Shown: positions 1-7,608 of the stretch, piece after piece | Layout: the number at the start of each line of letters is the position of its first letter | Position numbering within the stretch: position 1 is the first letter of the stretch | Assembly: GCA_041619555.1 (NCBI GenBank) | Contig: JBFKDQ010000042.1 | Span: 1 to 33,187, forward strand | Direction: 5' to 3' | From: Oceanococcus sp041619555 | GTDB lineage: Bacteria; Pseudomonadota; Gammaproteobacteria; Nevskiales; Oceanococcaceae | DNA length: 33,187 nt | Made by a program: the position numbers and the translations under genes | The notes under the pieces: generated by a model | What the model was told of the DNA's origin: nothing | Database searches by the model: none | What the model saw: the letters and a program-made list of their open reading frames with translations, nothing else

Positions 1-27
1 CAATGTGAAACCAAGCCACCTAGACAT
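1..27 (-). CDS. mltG: Start of a likely mltG (endolytic transglycosylase), cut by window edge
   Basis: Directly after pabC the minus strand reads TGATG: the last base of the pabC stop is the first base of an ATG that opens a frame running off the window. Only nine residues are visible (MSRWLGFTL), a short basic-then-hydrophobic beginning that would suit the membrane anchor of MltG. The name rests almost entirely on gene order: in many gammaproteobacteria pabC is followed by mltG, a membrane-bound lytic transglycosylase that cuts nascent peptidoglycan. The one-base stop/start overlap supports a translationally coupled gene. It could be another membrane protein. Confidence 0.5.
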
Positions 28-878
28 CAGCGTGAGGTCTCCTGACCGCGGTAAGGATGATCCAGCGTATCAAGCATGTCTTCGAGCTCACCATGTTCCC
101 AAAACGGCAGTTCACGTCCATCCCATGAGCGTACCGGCCAGACCCCGATCAACGAATTGCAAAACAGCATCTTTTCGCATCGTGCGCGAGTCCGGTCCAG
201 GCTCTGCTCGCTATGACGGATTGCAAAGCCCCGGTCCTCCAGCATTTTCAATAAGCGACTGCGCATCAGGCCGGCTACGCCGGAGCGATGCAGGGCTGGC
301 GTATGCCAGCAGCCATCCTGGAACCAGAACACGTTGCTCATGACGCCGCTGAGGACGGCGCCGCGCTGGTCCAAAATCAGACCTTCCTGACAAGCTTGCG
401 GCAGCAATCGCCGTGCCATCACCTGATCCAGGCGGTTCAGATGCTTGATGCCAGCCAGGGCGGGCTGCTCGCTTGCGGCATAGTCCAGGCTGGCAATGTG
501 GATGCCCCGCTGCCAGTAACTTGTCGGCCAACCCGGCAAGCCACTGGCCCGCAGCACCCGGCGCAATGGTGCGTTCCCGCGGGCGTAACCACGCACGCTG
601 TCGCCAGCACTGATGCTCATCCGCAGCACACCAAATTCAAGCGCCTGGGCAGCGCGCATCAGCTCCTCACGCAGGACTTGCGGCGGCAGTCCGATCAGGC
701 CAATGACTCCAGCATCGGCCAACAACTTGTTCAATTGCGCATCGAGCTGCTGGACCTGCGACCGCCACACCAGCAGGGTGCGAAAAACGCCATCCCCGTA
801 CTGCCAGGCACGATCGGTCAATGGCACACTGTCTCCGCGCTCACCGTCAATCCAGCTCAGGCCGTGTGTCACCTGCAT
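27..878 (-). CDS. pabC: Aminodeoxychorismate lyase (PabC)
   Basis: This is a 283-residue fold-type IV PLP enzyme that converts 4-amino-4-deoxychorismate to p-aminobenzoate and pyruvate in cytosolic folate synthesis. Near the N-terminus it carries the family's DRAWQYGDGVFRT segment (about 22-34), and the GIKHLNRLDQVMAR block (about 143-156) contains the expected PLP lysine, K145. The length is normal for the family. Its ATG lies inside the 3' end of pabB (10-base overlap), so the two are probably translated together, matching consecutive pathway steps. Downstream, its stop overlaps the next ATG by one base. Branched-chain aminotransferases and D-amino-acid transaminases share the fold, but the pabB partner makes PabC by far the best reading. 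Confidence 0.93.
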   Translation of the reverse strand: MQVTHGLSWIDGERGDSVPLTDRAWQYGDGVFRTLLVWRSQVQQLDAQLNKLLADAGVIGLIGLPPQVLREELMRAAQALEFGVLRMSISAGDSVRGYARGNAPLRRVLRASGLPGWPTSYWQRGIHIASLDYAASEQPALAGIKHLNRLDQVMARRLLPQACQEGLILDQRGAVLSGVMSNVFWFQDGCWHTPALHRSGVAGLMRSRLLKMLEDRGFAIRHSEQSLDRTRARCEKMLFCNSLIGVWPVRSWDGRELPFWEHGELEDMLDTLDHPYRGQETSR

Positions 879-2194
879 CCGCCTAGCGCTCGCATCAAAC
901 CGCGCGCCTTCGCCTGCGTTTCTGCCAGCTCACGATCTGCGACCGAGTCCGCGACAATGCCGGCGCCTGCATCAAAAAAAGCGTGTTGACCTTGCAGCAC
1001 CAGGGTCCGAATCAGGATATTCAGGTCCAGTCTTCCTGAGTTGGAAAGATAGCCCAGAGAGCCGGTATAGGCGCCGCGTTGGCGAGCCTCAAGCTCCGCG
1101 ATGATCTGCATGCAGCGGATCTTCGGGCAACCGGTGATGGTGCCACCAGGAAAGACCGCGGCGAGGACCTCACGCAGCTCCACTTCGGCTCGCAGCTGGC
1201 CACGCACATTGGAGACAATGTGATGGACGGTGGCATAGGACTCAATACCGAGCAGCTCGTTCACCTCCACGCTGCCGGCCTGGCAAATCCTGCCCAGGTC
1301 ATTGCGCTCCAGATCGACGAGCATGATGTGCTCGGCCTGCTCCTTGGCGTTGCCCAGCAATTCGGCCAGCAGCCTGGTGTCCTCGGCGGCGTCGCGGCCC
1401 CGAGGCCGGGTGCCGGCGATTGGGCGGGTCTCGATCCGGCCCTGGTCCAGCACCACCAGGCGCTCGGGCGATGCCGATGCCAGCTTGAGATCCGGGTGCT
1501 GGACTGAGGCCGCAAAGCTGGCCGGGTTGTCGCGGCGCAGTTGCGCATAGGCGCCAAGCAGCTCTTCGCTGTCAATGGCGCGGCACGCATGCCAGCGGCG
1601 CGAGAGATTGGCCTGGTAGATGTCACCGGCCTGGATGTATTCCACCGCCTTACGGACCTGGTTCAGATAGTCCTGTTCATGTTCGGCGTTGAATCGCAGA
1701 ACGATTTCCGGTGGCCCGGCCTGTATCCGCACCCGTTGCAAGGCGCGCTGATGATCCTGGCAACGTTGTTGCTCGCTGAGAATCCAGGTCCGGTTCTGCC
1801 GGTGATCGACGATGATGGCGCCGCCGCAGTACACCGCCAGGGCCAACGGCGCCTCTTCGCCCGTGCTTGGCTGCGCCTGCACATGGGGAAGCAGCGCCGC
1901 GGCAAATTCATAGGCGAAATAACAGAACCACCCGCCGATGAATGGCAACTGGTGGGGGTTGTCTTGCCGGCCCGGCTTCCGCGGGAGTCGGGCGAAAAAA
2001 TCATCCGCCTCCTGAGGTGCGCAGCAGCGCAGGGTGCTGCTCCGGTCACACTCGGTGAACAGCAAGCTGTATCGCCCGGTCTGCGGACCATGTTGCCGGC
2101 TTTCGAGCAGGAAAGGATAGGCCTCGGGGTCGTCGAGATGCAGCGCGAACAGATCGGCCTGCCCTGGCAGGCAGATGGTTTGCGGAGCGGTCAA
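869..2194 (-). CDS. pabB: Aminodeoxychorismate synthase component I (PabB-like, chorismate-binding)
   Basis: This 441-residue chorismate-binding enzyme is expected to make 4-amino-4-deoxychorismate from chorismate with ammonia from a separate glutaminase (PabA/TrpG), which is not in the window. The C-terminal chorismate domain (about 175-437) has all the hallmark blocks: GDIYQANLS (190-198), LVDLERNDLGR (292-302), FPGGTITGCPK (348-358) and GAGIVADS (410-417). The usual PabB signature PIKGT, whose lysine attacks chorismate in the E. coli enzyme, reads PIAGT here (258-262), as in anthranilate synthase. The placement between fabF and pabC, overlapping pabC, argues for the PABA role. The start is TTG, the only start codon in frame after the fabF stop three codons upstream. 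A TrpE-type activity cannot be excluded. Confidence 0.85.
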   Translation of the reverse strand: MTAPQTICLPGQADLFALHLDDPEAYPFLLESRQHGPQTGRYSLLFTECDRSSTLRCCAPQEADDFFARLPRKPGRQDNPHQLPFIGGWFCYFAYEFAAALLPHVQAQPSTGEEAPLALAVYCGGAIIVDHRQNRTWILSEQQRCQDHQRALQRVRIQAGPPEIVLRFNAEHEQDYLNQVRKAVEYIQAGDIYQANLSRRWHACRAIDSEELLGAYAQLRRDNPASFAASVQHPDLKLASASPERLVVLDQGRIETRPIAGTRPRGRDAAEDTRLLAELLGNAKEQAEHIMLVDLERNDLGRICQAGSVEVNELLGIESYATVHHIVSNVRGQLRAEVELREVLAAVFPGGTITGCPKIRCMQIIAELEARQRGAYTGSLGYLSNSGRLDLNILIRTLVLQGQHAFFDAGAGIVADSVADRELAETQAKARGLMRALGGCR

Positions 2195-2203
2195 AGGATT
2201 GGC

Positions 2204-3445
2204 TTACAGCGCTTGGAAAATCAGCGTGCCGTTGGTCCCGCCAAATCCGAAAGAATTGGAAAGCACGGTTTTCAATGCGGCCTTGCGGGCCTGCTGCGGG
2301 ACGTAGTCCAGATCACAGCCCTCACCCGGTGTGTCCAGGTTGATCGTTGGTGGAATCAGCTGATCACGCAGTGCCTGTATGCAGAACACGGCTTCAATGC
2401 CACCTGCCGCGCCAAGCAGATGACCGGTCATGGACTTGGTGGAGCTGACCGGGAGCTGATCAGCATGCGCCCCGAAGCTCAGGCGGATGGCCTGGGTCTC
2501 CGCCACGTCCCCGGCCAGCGTACTGGTGCCATGGGCGTTGATGTAATCGATATCGGCGGCATCGAGCTGGGCATCGCGCAGGGCATTCTGCATGCATCGA
2601 TGCGCCCCGGAGCCATCTTCCAGCGGCGCGGTGATGTGGTGCGCATCGGCACTCATGCCGAATCCCAGCAATTCGGCGTAGATGCGCGCACCGCGGGCGC
2701 GCGCATGTTCGTATTCCTCCAGCACCAGAATGCCGGCGCCGTCGCCGAGGACGAAGCCGTCCCGATCCTGATCCCAGGGACGACTGGCTGCGGCAGGATC
2801 CTGATTACGCTGGGACAAGGCACGCGCGGCACAGAACCCCGCGAGTCCCAGCGGCGTCGCGCCGGCCTCCGCGCCGCCCGCGATCATGACATCGGCATCG
2901 CCGCAGGCAATCAGTCGGGCCGATAGCCCGATGCAATGCGTGGCGGTGGTGCAGGCCGTGACCGTGGCCAGGTTCGGTCCGGCAAGACCATGCCGAATGG
3001 AGATGTTGCCGGAGATCATGTTGATGATGCATCCCGGCACAAAAAAGGGAGAAACTTTTTTGGGGCTGCCCTTTTCCAGCAGGAGCTGATGATTCTTCTC
3101 GATGGTGCCGATCCCGCCGATGCCCGAACCGACATGAACGCCGACGCGGGTCCGGTCGACTTGATCGAGGGCCAGACCCGAATCGATCAGGGCTTCGTCG
3201 CTGGCCACCAGGCCGTAATGAATGAACGGATCGACCTTGCGCGCGTCCTTGGGTGACATGTGGGCGGTCGGGTCGAAATTCCTGACCAGCCCGCCAATCC
3301 GGGTGGGATAGTGGCCGACTTCGAACGTGTCGATCAGGCTGATGCCGCTGCGCCCCTCGCTGATGCCCTTCCAGGAGTCCTCAGCGTTCAGACCCAGGGG
3401 CGTGATGGCGCCTATTCCGGTGATGACAACCCGTCTTTTCAGCAT
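2204..3445 (-). CDS. fabF: 3-oxoacyl-ACP synthase II (FabF)
   Basis: This 413-residue condensing enzyme elongates acyl-ACP with malonyl-ACP in cytosolic type II fatty-acid synthesis. It has the complete Cys-His-His triad: C165 in TVTACTTATH, H305 in NAHGTST and H342 in SMTGHLLGAAGG. The Gly-rich end SNSFGFGGTNGTL (396-408) is typical of KAS II, and length and N-terminus (RRVVITGIGAITPLG) match the family. It lies 123 bases after acpP, a gap containing a 9-bp inverted repeat, and nine bases separate its last coding base from the pabB TTG. The triad and position after acpP favour FabF over FabB. Confidence 0.96.
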   Translation of the reverse strand: MLKRRVVITGIGAITPLGLNAEDSWKGISEGRSGISLIDTFEVGHYPTRIGGLVRNFDPTAHMSPKDARKVDPFIHYGLVASDEALIDSGLALDQVDRTRVGVHVGSGIGGIGTIEKNHQLLLEKGSPKKVSPFFVPGCIINMISGNISIRHGLAGPNLATVTACTTATHCIGLSARLIACGDADVMIAGGAEAGATPLGLAGFCAARALSQRNQDPAAASRPWDQDRDGFVLGDGAGILVLEEYEHARARGARIYAELLGFGMSADAHHITAPLEDGSGAHRCMQNALRDAQLDAADIDYINAHGTSTLAGDVAETQAIRLSFGAHADQLPVSSTKSMTGHLLGAAGGIEAVFCIQALRDQLIPPTINLDTPGEGCDLDYVPQQARKAALKTVLSNSFGFGGTNGTLIFQAL

Positions 3446-3474
3446 TCCGTACGCGCTCTCGATTGGGGGTGATG

Positions 3475-3508
3475 GCTTGCAGCAGCGAGGTGCTCTGCCG
3501 CTGCAAGC
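3475..3508 (-). repeat. Inverted repeat between acpP and fabF
   Basis: GCTTGCAGC (3475-3483) and GCTGCAAGC (3500-3508) are perfect 9-bp complements separated by 16 bases, midway in the 123-base gap between acpP and fabF. In the acpP-to-fabF direction the hairpin is not followed by a T run, so it is not a classical intrinsic terminator. It could be an attenuating or RNA-stabilising hairpin that helps give acpP a higher message level than fabF, since ACP is needed in excess. That role is inference. Confidence 0.45.
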
Positions 3509-3568
3509 GACCCGAAATCAAACTCCTGCAGATTTAGCACAGGAGGGAACAAGACTGCTGCGAGCTTG

Positions 3569-3811
3569 TCAGGCGTCGCTGGAGTTCGACTGGACGTAAT
3601 TCAAGACATCCGCAAAGGTGACGATCTTCTCGGCTTCCTCGTCGGGGATATCAATTTCGAATTCTTCTTCCAAAGCCATCACGAGTTCGACGGTGTCAAG
3701 GGAATCAGCTCCGAGGTCGTCCACGAATCGGGCTTCCGGAGTGATCTTGTCGATTTCCACGCTGAGCTGTTCAGCGATAATCTTTTTGACGCGCTCGTCA
3801 ATTGTACTCAT
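3569..3811 (-). CDS. acpP: Acyl carrier protein (AcpP)
   Basis: This 80-residue acidic helical protein carries growing acyl chains as thioesters on a 4'-phosphopantetheine arm. The attachment motif DSL has its serine at residue 37 within DDLGADSLDTVELVMALEEE, and helix III follows as IPDEEAEKI. Size and charge are standard for bacterial ACP. A GGGAG ribosome site lies about 10 bases before the ATG. It is flanked by fabG upstream (123-base gap with a plausible promoter) and fabF downstream, the usual fab order, and the gaps on both sides suggest expression partly independent of its neighbours. Confidence 0.98.
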   Translation of the reverse strand: MSTIDERVKKIIAEQLSVEIDKITPEARFVDDLGADSLDTVELVMALEEEFEIDIPDEEAEKIVTFADVLNYVQSNSSDA

Positions 3812-3860
3812 CTTGCAATTGCTCCCTCATTTAATGGATATGCAGCGCTCTGCGCGCGCC

Positions 3861-3889
3861 ATTCTAGTGAATTGAATACCCCTGTGCCA
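3861..3889 (-). promoter_or_regulatory. Candidate sigma-70 promoter for acpP
   Basis: On the minus strand TGGCAC (3884-3889) and TAGAAT (3861-3866) are separated by 17 bases, a good -35/-10 geometry, and would start an acpP message with an untranslated leader of roughly 45 bases. The -10 is one base off TATAAT; the -35 is a weaker match. TGGCAC resembles half of a sigma-54 site, but the matching TTGC element is absent at the required spacing. A dedicated acpP promoter agrees with the 123-base gap upstream of an otherwise packed operon. Confidence 0.4.
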
Positions 3890-3934
3890 GCAGAAACTGT
3901 TCCGGCGCCGCACGTAGCGAAAGCGACTGCCGGC

Positions 3935-4669
3935 TCAGGCCATCAACATCCCGCCGTTGACGTGTATGGTTTGCCCGGTGATGTAAGCCGCATCCTCCGA
4001 GGCCAAAAAGCTGACCGCCGCCGCGACCTCGGCGGCCTGGCCTAGGCGCTGCAGCGGAATCTGTTGTAACAGGCGGTCGCGAATTTCCTCTGGCAGGTCA
4101 CGGGTCATGTCGGTTTCGATGAATCCCGGCGCTACGGTGTTGACGGTCACCTGCCGAGACGCAAGTTCCTGCGCCAGTGCCTTGGAAAAGCCCACCATGC
4201 CCGCTTTTGCCGCCGCATAGTTTGTTTGCCCGGCGTTGCCGGAGAACCCCACGACCGACGTGATCGAGATGATCCGCCCCCAGCGCTGCTTCAGCATGCC
4301 CCTGAGAACCAAACGACTGATGCGGGCCTGAGCACTGAGATTGGTCGCGATGACAGCCTCGAAATCCGCATCCTTCATCCGCAGTAACAGGTTGTCGCGG
4401 GTAATCGCCGCATTGTTGATGAGAATGTCGATCCGGCCCAGATCCTTGATCAAGGCCGCGCAGGCCTCGCCATCCGTGATGTCGAGTTGTCGGCCCTGGG
4501 CCTGCGGATGAACTTGTCGCAGTTGCGTCTGCAGGGCGCTGGCGCCGTCTTCTTGCGTCGCGGTGCCGATGACCTCCGCCCCTAGGCGGGCCAGGCGCTC
4601 GGCAATGGCGCGGCCAATGCCACGACTCGCCCCGGTGACCAACACCCTTCGATTTTCAAATCCTGTCAT
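3935..4669 (-). CDS. fabG: 3-oxoacyl-ACP reductase (FabG)
   Basis: This 244-residue NADPH-dependent short-chain dehydrogenase reduces 3-oxoacyl-ACP to 3-hydroxyacyl-ACP. The Rossmann motif TGASRGIGRA lies at 12-21, NNAA at 85-88, and the catalytic set N110, S138, Y151 and K155 (YAAAK) is complete. The C-terminus ITGQTIHVNGGMLMA is typical of FabG. I place the start at the ATG that overlaps the fabD stop as ATGA and is preceded by AAGGAG seven bases upstream; a longer open frame upstream lies inside fabD and lacks family similarity. It sits between fabD and acpP, as expected. Confidence 0.96.
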   Translation of the reverse strand: MTGFENRRVLVTGASRGIGRAIAERLARLGAEVIGTATQEDGASALQTQLRQVHPQAQGRQLDITDGEACAALIKDLGRIDILINNAAITRDNLLLRMKDADFEAVIATNLSAQARISRLVLRGMLKQRWGRIISITSVVGFSGNAGQTNYAAAKAGMVGFSKALAQELASRQVTVNTVAPGFIETDMTRDLPEEIRDRLLQQIPLQRLGQAAEVAAAVSFLASEDAAYITGQTIHVNGGMLMA

Positions 4670-5613
4670 GTCTGCTCCTTGGCTTGCTTCAAGGCCGCAC
4701 CCAGACGCTCGGGATCGGCCAGCGACTGAAACGGCAGCTCTCGCAGGCAACGTTTTCCGAGTCCGGTCAGGACCTGTCCCGGACCGCACTCCAGCACAGA
4801 CGTTACCGTATGCTGCTGCGCCAATTGCGCCATGCTGGCCACCCACAGTACCGGGCTGCAGACCTGCCGCGCGAGGCTGTCCTTGATCTGGTCGATTTCG
4901 TCATGACAACGGGCGTCCACATTGTGAACCAGCGGGATTCGCGGCCTCTGCCACTGGATCGTGTCGAACAGCTCGCGCAACTGCTGGGCGACAGGCTCCA
5001 TCAGCGCACTGTGGGCCGGCACGCTGACCGGCAGTATTTTCGCCATTCGCGCTCCGGCGGGGCGCGCGGCCTGGAGCAAGCGATCCACCGCCTCACGATG
5101 GCCCGCCACCACGACCTGGCCAGGGGCATTGAAATTCACGGCCTGCAAAACCTGGTCGGCAGCGCAGTGCGTGCACAGTTCAATGACCGCTTCATCCGCC
5201 AGGCCGATGACCGCTGCCATCGCGCCCGCCCCTTCCGGCACAGCCGCCTGCATCCAGCGCGCGCGACTCTGCACCAGCCTGAGTGCATCCGCAAAGCGGA
5301 TCACCCCCGCCGCCACCAGCGCAGCGTACTCCCCCAGGCTGTGTCCGGCCAGGACCCGCGGCGCCGGACCGCCTGCGTTGCACCAGGCCCGCCAGATCGC
5401 AACATCGGCGGCCAGCATGGCCGGCTGGGTATTTTCAGTGCGATTCAGGTCCGGCTCCGGTCCCTGTCTGATCAGCTGCACCAGTGGCTTCCCCAGGGTC
5501 TCCGCGGTTTCAGAGAGGGTCTCGAGCACGCAAGGATAGTGATCGGTGAAAGACTCCAGCATGCCTGGACTTTGTGAGCCCTGGCCAGGGAAAACGAAAG
5601 CGGTGGCAGTCAA
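4666..5613 (-). CDS. fabD: Malonyl-CoA:ACP transacylase (FabD)
   Basis: This 315-residue enzyme transfers malonyl from CoA to ACP. The N-terminal FPGQGSQ (8-14), the nucleophilic serine S92 in AGHSLGEYAALVAAG, and the partner histidine H201 in VPAHSALM give a complete active site. The length matches FabD. The start codon is TTG, fused to the stop of the upstream rhombosortase gene as TTGA, with AAGGACG placed suitably before it. This suggests reinitiation from the rhombosortase frame, so the fab genes may be cotranscribed with that protease gene. The 3' end overlaps fabG by four bases. The fabH and plsX genes that usually precede fabD are not here. Confidence 0.96.
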   Translation of the reverse strand: MTATAFVFPGQGSQSPGMLESFTDHYPCVLETLSETAETLGKPLVQLIRQGPEPDLNRTENTQPAMLAADVAIWRAWCNAGGPAPRVLAGHSLGEYAALVAAGVIRFADALRLVQSRARWMQAAVPEGAGAMAAVIGLADEAVIELCTHCAADQVLQAVNFNAPGQVVVAGHREAVDRLLQAARPAGARMAKILPVSVPAHSALMEPVAQQLRELFDTIQWQRPRIPLVHNVDARCHDEIDQIKDSLARQVCSPVLWVASMAQLAQQHTVTSVLECGPGQVLTGLGKRCLRELPFQSLADPERLGAALKQAKEQT

Positions 5614-6233
5614 TTCGAGCGTCCTTGTAAACGTGAACCGGTGGTGATGAGAGCGCGCAGGGGGCAGCGCAGGAGAAGATAGATCAATGCGCTGAAGGCG
5701 CCGAAGCTATGCGCTTCAACCAGCACCGGCACACCCACCAGTTCTTCGTTGCTGCTGATTGGCCCCTGGAAATGCTCCCAGATCAGTTTGCTCAGCAACA
5801 CGGCGAGAAACAAGAGGGACAGGCGATCACCGGAACGGTACAGCCACCAGAAGCCCAGCACGAAAAACCCGTGCAGCACGCCGGATAGGCCGACATACCA
5901 GTCCAGTTCCGGAACACGCCAGAATATCAGCGCGGTGACGGCGGCACACAGGAGAATCAAGCGCCACAACCACCACGCCAGCGGGATTGGCTCCGGAAAC
6001 AGCGCGGCGATCAGGATCAGCCCGGCCATGTTCAGCGCGGTGTGGGCGACGCCGGCATGGACGAGATGTCCCGTGATGATGCGCCAGTACTCGCCACGAA
6101 TGATCGCCATGCGGTCATAGCGCAGGAGTTCGGTGACCTGCTCTCCGGCCAGGCTCAAGGCACCAATCAGCAGCGCCATGGTCAGACAAGCCAGCAAGCT
6201 CCTGCGGTCTTCAAACCAGCGATCGACTATCAT
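5610..6233 (-). CDS. rrtA: Rhombosortase (rhomboid-family GlyGly-CTERM protease)
   Basis: This is a roughly 207-residue membrane protein with about six hydrophobic segments. It shows a compact rhomboid core: GHLVHAGVAHTALNMAG (55-71) with the conserved His and Asn positions, a GLSGVLHG box (115-122) giving catalytic S117, and EAHSFGA (173-179) giving the partner H175. The small size and GLSGxxHG form match the rhombosortase branch, which trims GlyGly-CTERM tails from proteins exported by type II secretion. It is divergent from a T2SS pseudopilin operon, consistent with that role. I start at the ATG at 6233; a TTG two codons upstream is possible. Its stop overlaps the TTG of fabD. No protein in this window ends in a GlyGly-CTERM tail, so its substrates are encoded elsewhere. 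Confidence 0.85.
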   Translation of the reverse strand: MIVDRWFEDRRSLLACLTMALLIGALSLAGEQVTELLRYDRMAIIRGEYWRIITGHLVHAGVAHTALNMAGLILIAALFPEPIPLAWWLWRLILLCAAVTALIFWRVPELDWYVGLSGVLHGFFVLGFWWLYRSGDRLSLLFLAVLLSKLIWEHFQGPISSNEELVGVPVLVEAHSFGAFSALIYLLLRCPLRALITTGSRLQGRSN

Positions 6234-6264
6234 GCGCAACCTGACTCACATATCGAACTGTTCA

Positions 6265-6699
6265 ATGTCTTATTCCCGCTCGCAAGGATTCACGCTCATC
6301 GAAATCATGGTCGTGGTGGTAATTCTCGCCATTCTGGCAGCCGCCGTCGTGCCACGCATCATGGATCGTCCCGATCAGGCCCGCATGACCAAAGCCAAAC
6401 AGGACGTCCAGGTTCTGGAAAGTGCGTTGGAGCTCTATCGGCTGGACAACTTCAATTACCCCAGCACCCAGCAGGGACTTGAAGCCCTGGTACAGCGCCC
6501 GTCGGGTGAACCAGCGGCGCCGAACTGGAAATCTGGCGGCTACATCAAATCTCTGCCCAAAGATCCCTGGGGCAACGAATACCAGTATCTGAACCCCGGC
6601 ATCAAGAGCGACGTCGATATTTTCACCTATGGCGCCGATGCGCGGCCGGGTGGTGAAGGACCGGCAGCCGACATCGGCAACTGGACCGAGGCGCGCTGA
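6265..6699 (+). CDS. gspG: Type II secretion major pseudopilin GspG
   Basis: This is a 144-residue precursor of the major pseudopilin that polymerises into the periplasmic T2SS piston. The leader MSYSRSQG ends at a prepilin peptidase site before FTLIEIMVVVVILAILAAAVVP; the mature protein starts with Phe and has Glu at +5. The body carries GspG hallmarks: YRLDNFNYPSTQQGLEAL, KDPWGNEYQY and a C-terminal DIGNW region of the calcium-binding type. I chose the ATG giving a short basic leader. An ATG 11 codons upstream (6232) is also open and would share the CATG with the divergent rhombosortase start. It is the first gene of a G-to-N run; the assembly ATPase and platform genes are not upstream. Confidence 0.95.
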   Translation: MSYSRSQGFTLIEIMVVVVILAILAAAVVPRIMDRPDQARMTKAKQDVQVLESALELYRLDNFNYPSTQQGLEALVQRPSGEPAAPNWKSGGYIKSLPKDPWGNEYQYLNPGIKSDVDIFTYGADARPGGEGPAADIGNWTEAR

Positions 6700-6704
6700 T
6701 CATC

Positions 6705-7226
6705 TTGCGTCGCCTTCACACGGGTTTCACCCTGATCGAAATCCTGGTCGTCGTCTTCATCATCGGCATCATTCTAGGGTTTGCCAGCCTCAACCTGGGC
6801 GGTCGCGCGCTGGATGACAAGGTGGAAGAAGAAGCGCGACGCTTGCGGCAGTTGTTCAGTCTGGCACGGGATGAAGCCAGCGTCACGGGACTCGAACTGG
6901 GCTGGCGGCTGGAAGACGGAAGCTATCAGTTCCTCGCTCTGGCAGAAACCGGATGGGTGCCCTATCCGCAACGCGGCCCGCTGCGCCCACGCCAGTTGGC
7001 GCCGTTCCTGCGCCTGGACCTGCGACTCGATCAGCAGCCCGTTTCCAGCGACGAGAAGGCTTTGCTGCCACAGATCATGTTCCTGTCGAGCGGGGAGCTC
7101 ACGCCATTCGAGATGACGATGAGCGCATCCGGCCTGGATGCGGTATTCCGCCTGACCGGCAATTACTTTGGCGAGATCAGCCTGGAGCGCTACAGCCGTG
7201 ATGATGCATCCCTGCCGAGCTACTGA
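6705..7226 (+). CDS. gspH: Type II secretion minor pseudopilin GspH
   Basis: This 173-residue pseudopilin has the leader MRRLHTG followed by FTLIEILVVVFIIGIILGFASL, with Glu at +5 after prepilin peptidase cleavage. Downstream, DDKVEEEARRLRQLFSLARDEASVTGLELGWRLEDGSYQF is the recognisable GspH segment. GspH is thought to join the minor-pseudopilin tip (H-I-J-K) that primes the pseudopilus. The start is TTG, five bases after the gspG stop; no ATG or GTG fits the short leader. The 3' end overlaps gspI. Sequence divergence is normal for this subunit; position and leader make the call firm. Confidence 0.9.
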   Translation: MRRLHTGFTLIEILVVVFIIGIILGFASLNLGGRALDDKVEEEARRLRQLFSLARDEASVTGLELGWRLEDGSYQFLALAETGWVPYPQRGPLRPRQLAPFLRLDLRLDQQPVSSDEKALLPQIMFLSSGELTPFEMTMSASGLDAVFRLTGNYFGEISLERYSRDDASLPSY

Positions 7227-7608
7227 TGCCCGTGGCTTTACCTTGCTGGAAGTCCTCGCGGCTCTGGTCGTGCTCGCCCTGACCCTGGGCAGCATCATGC
7301 AGGCCGCGGCCTTTTATGCGCGCAATGCCGTCTATCTGCAGGACAAGACCCTGGCGGGCTGGGTGGCGAACAACGAGATGGTGGAAGCGCAACTCATGCG
7401 CAGTTGGCCGGAACCCGGCATCAGCAATGGCCAGGTGGAGATGGGTACACGCGACTGGTTCTGGGAGCGCAAAGTGGAAAAGACGCCAGATGATCGGATC
7501 CGACGCGTGACCGTGCGGGTGAGGCTCGCGGCTGCCGAGGACGAAGATGCCTGGCTGGCCAAGCTGTCAGCCTTTTTTGCCGCGCCCAGACCAGCGGGGC
7601 AACAATGA
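7201..7608 (+). CDS. gspI: Type II secretion minor pseudopilin GspI
   Basis: This 135-residue minor pseudopilin of the T2SS tip complex has a leader ending DARG followed by FTLLEVLAALVVLALTLGSIMQA, with the +5 Glu. ARNAVYLQDKTLAGWVANNEMVEAQL is the typical GspI helix region, and RDWFWERKVEKTPD with RRVTVRV forms the C-terminal strands. The start lies at tandem ATG codons (7201, 7204) or an adjoining GTG, inside the end of gspH, giving about 25 bases of overlap. The stop overlaps the gspJ ATG as ATGA. GspI binds GspJ and GspK at the pseudopilus tip, and all three genes follow in order here. Confidence 0.92.
   Translation: MMHPCRATDARGFTLLEVLAALVVLALTLGSIMQAAAFYARNAVYLQDKTLAGWVANNEMVEAQLMRSWPEPGISNGQVEMGTRDWFWERKVEKTPDDRIRRVTVRVRLAAAEDEDAWLAKLSAFFAAPRPAGQQ

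Noticed and set aside
1541..2926. 461-codon open frame on the plus strand opposite pabB and fabF
   Set aside because: It is antisense to two strongly recognised genes, has no domain pattern, and such long shadows are common in GC-rich coding sequence.
3884..3889. TGGCAC upstream of acpP as a sigma-54 promoter
   Set aside because: The second half-site (TTGC) is not present at the required spacing.
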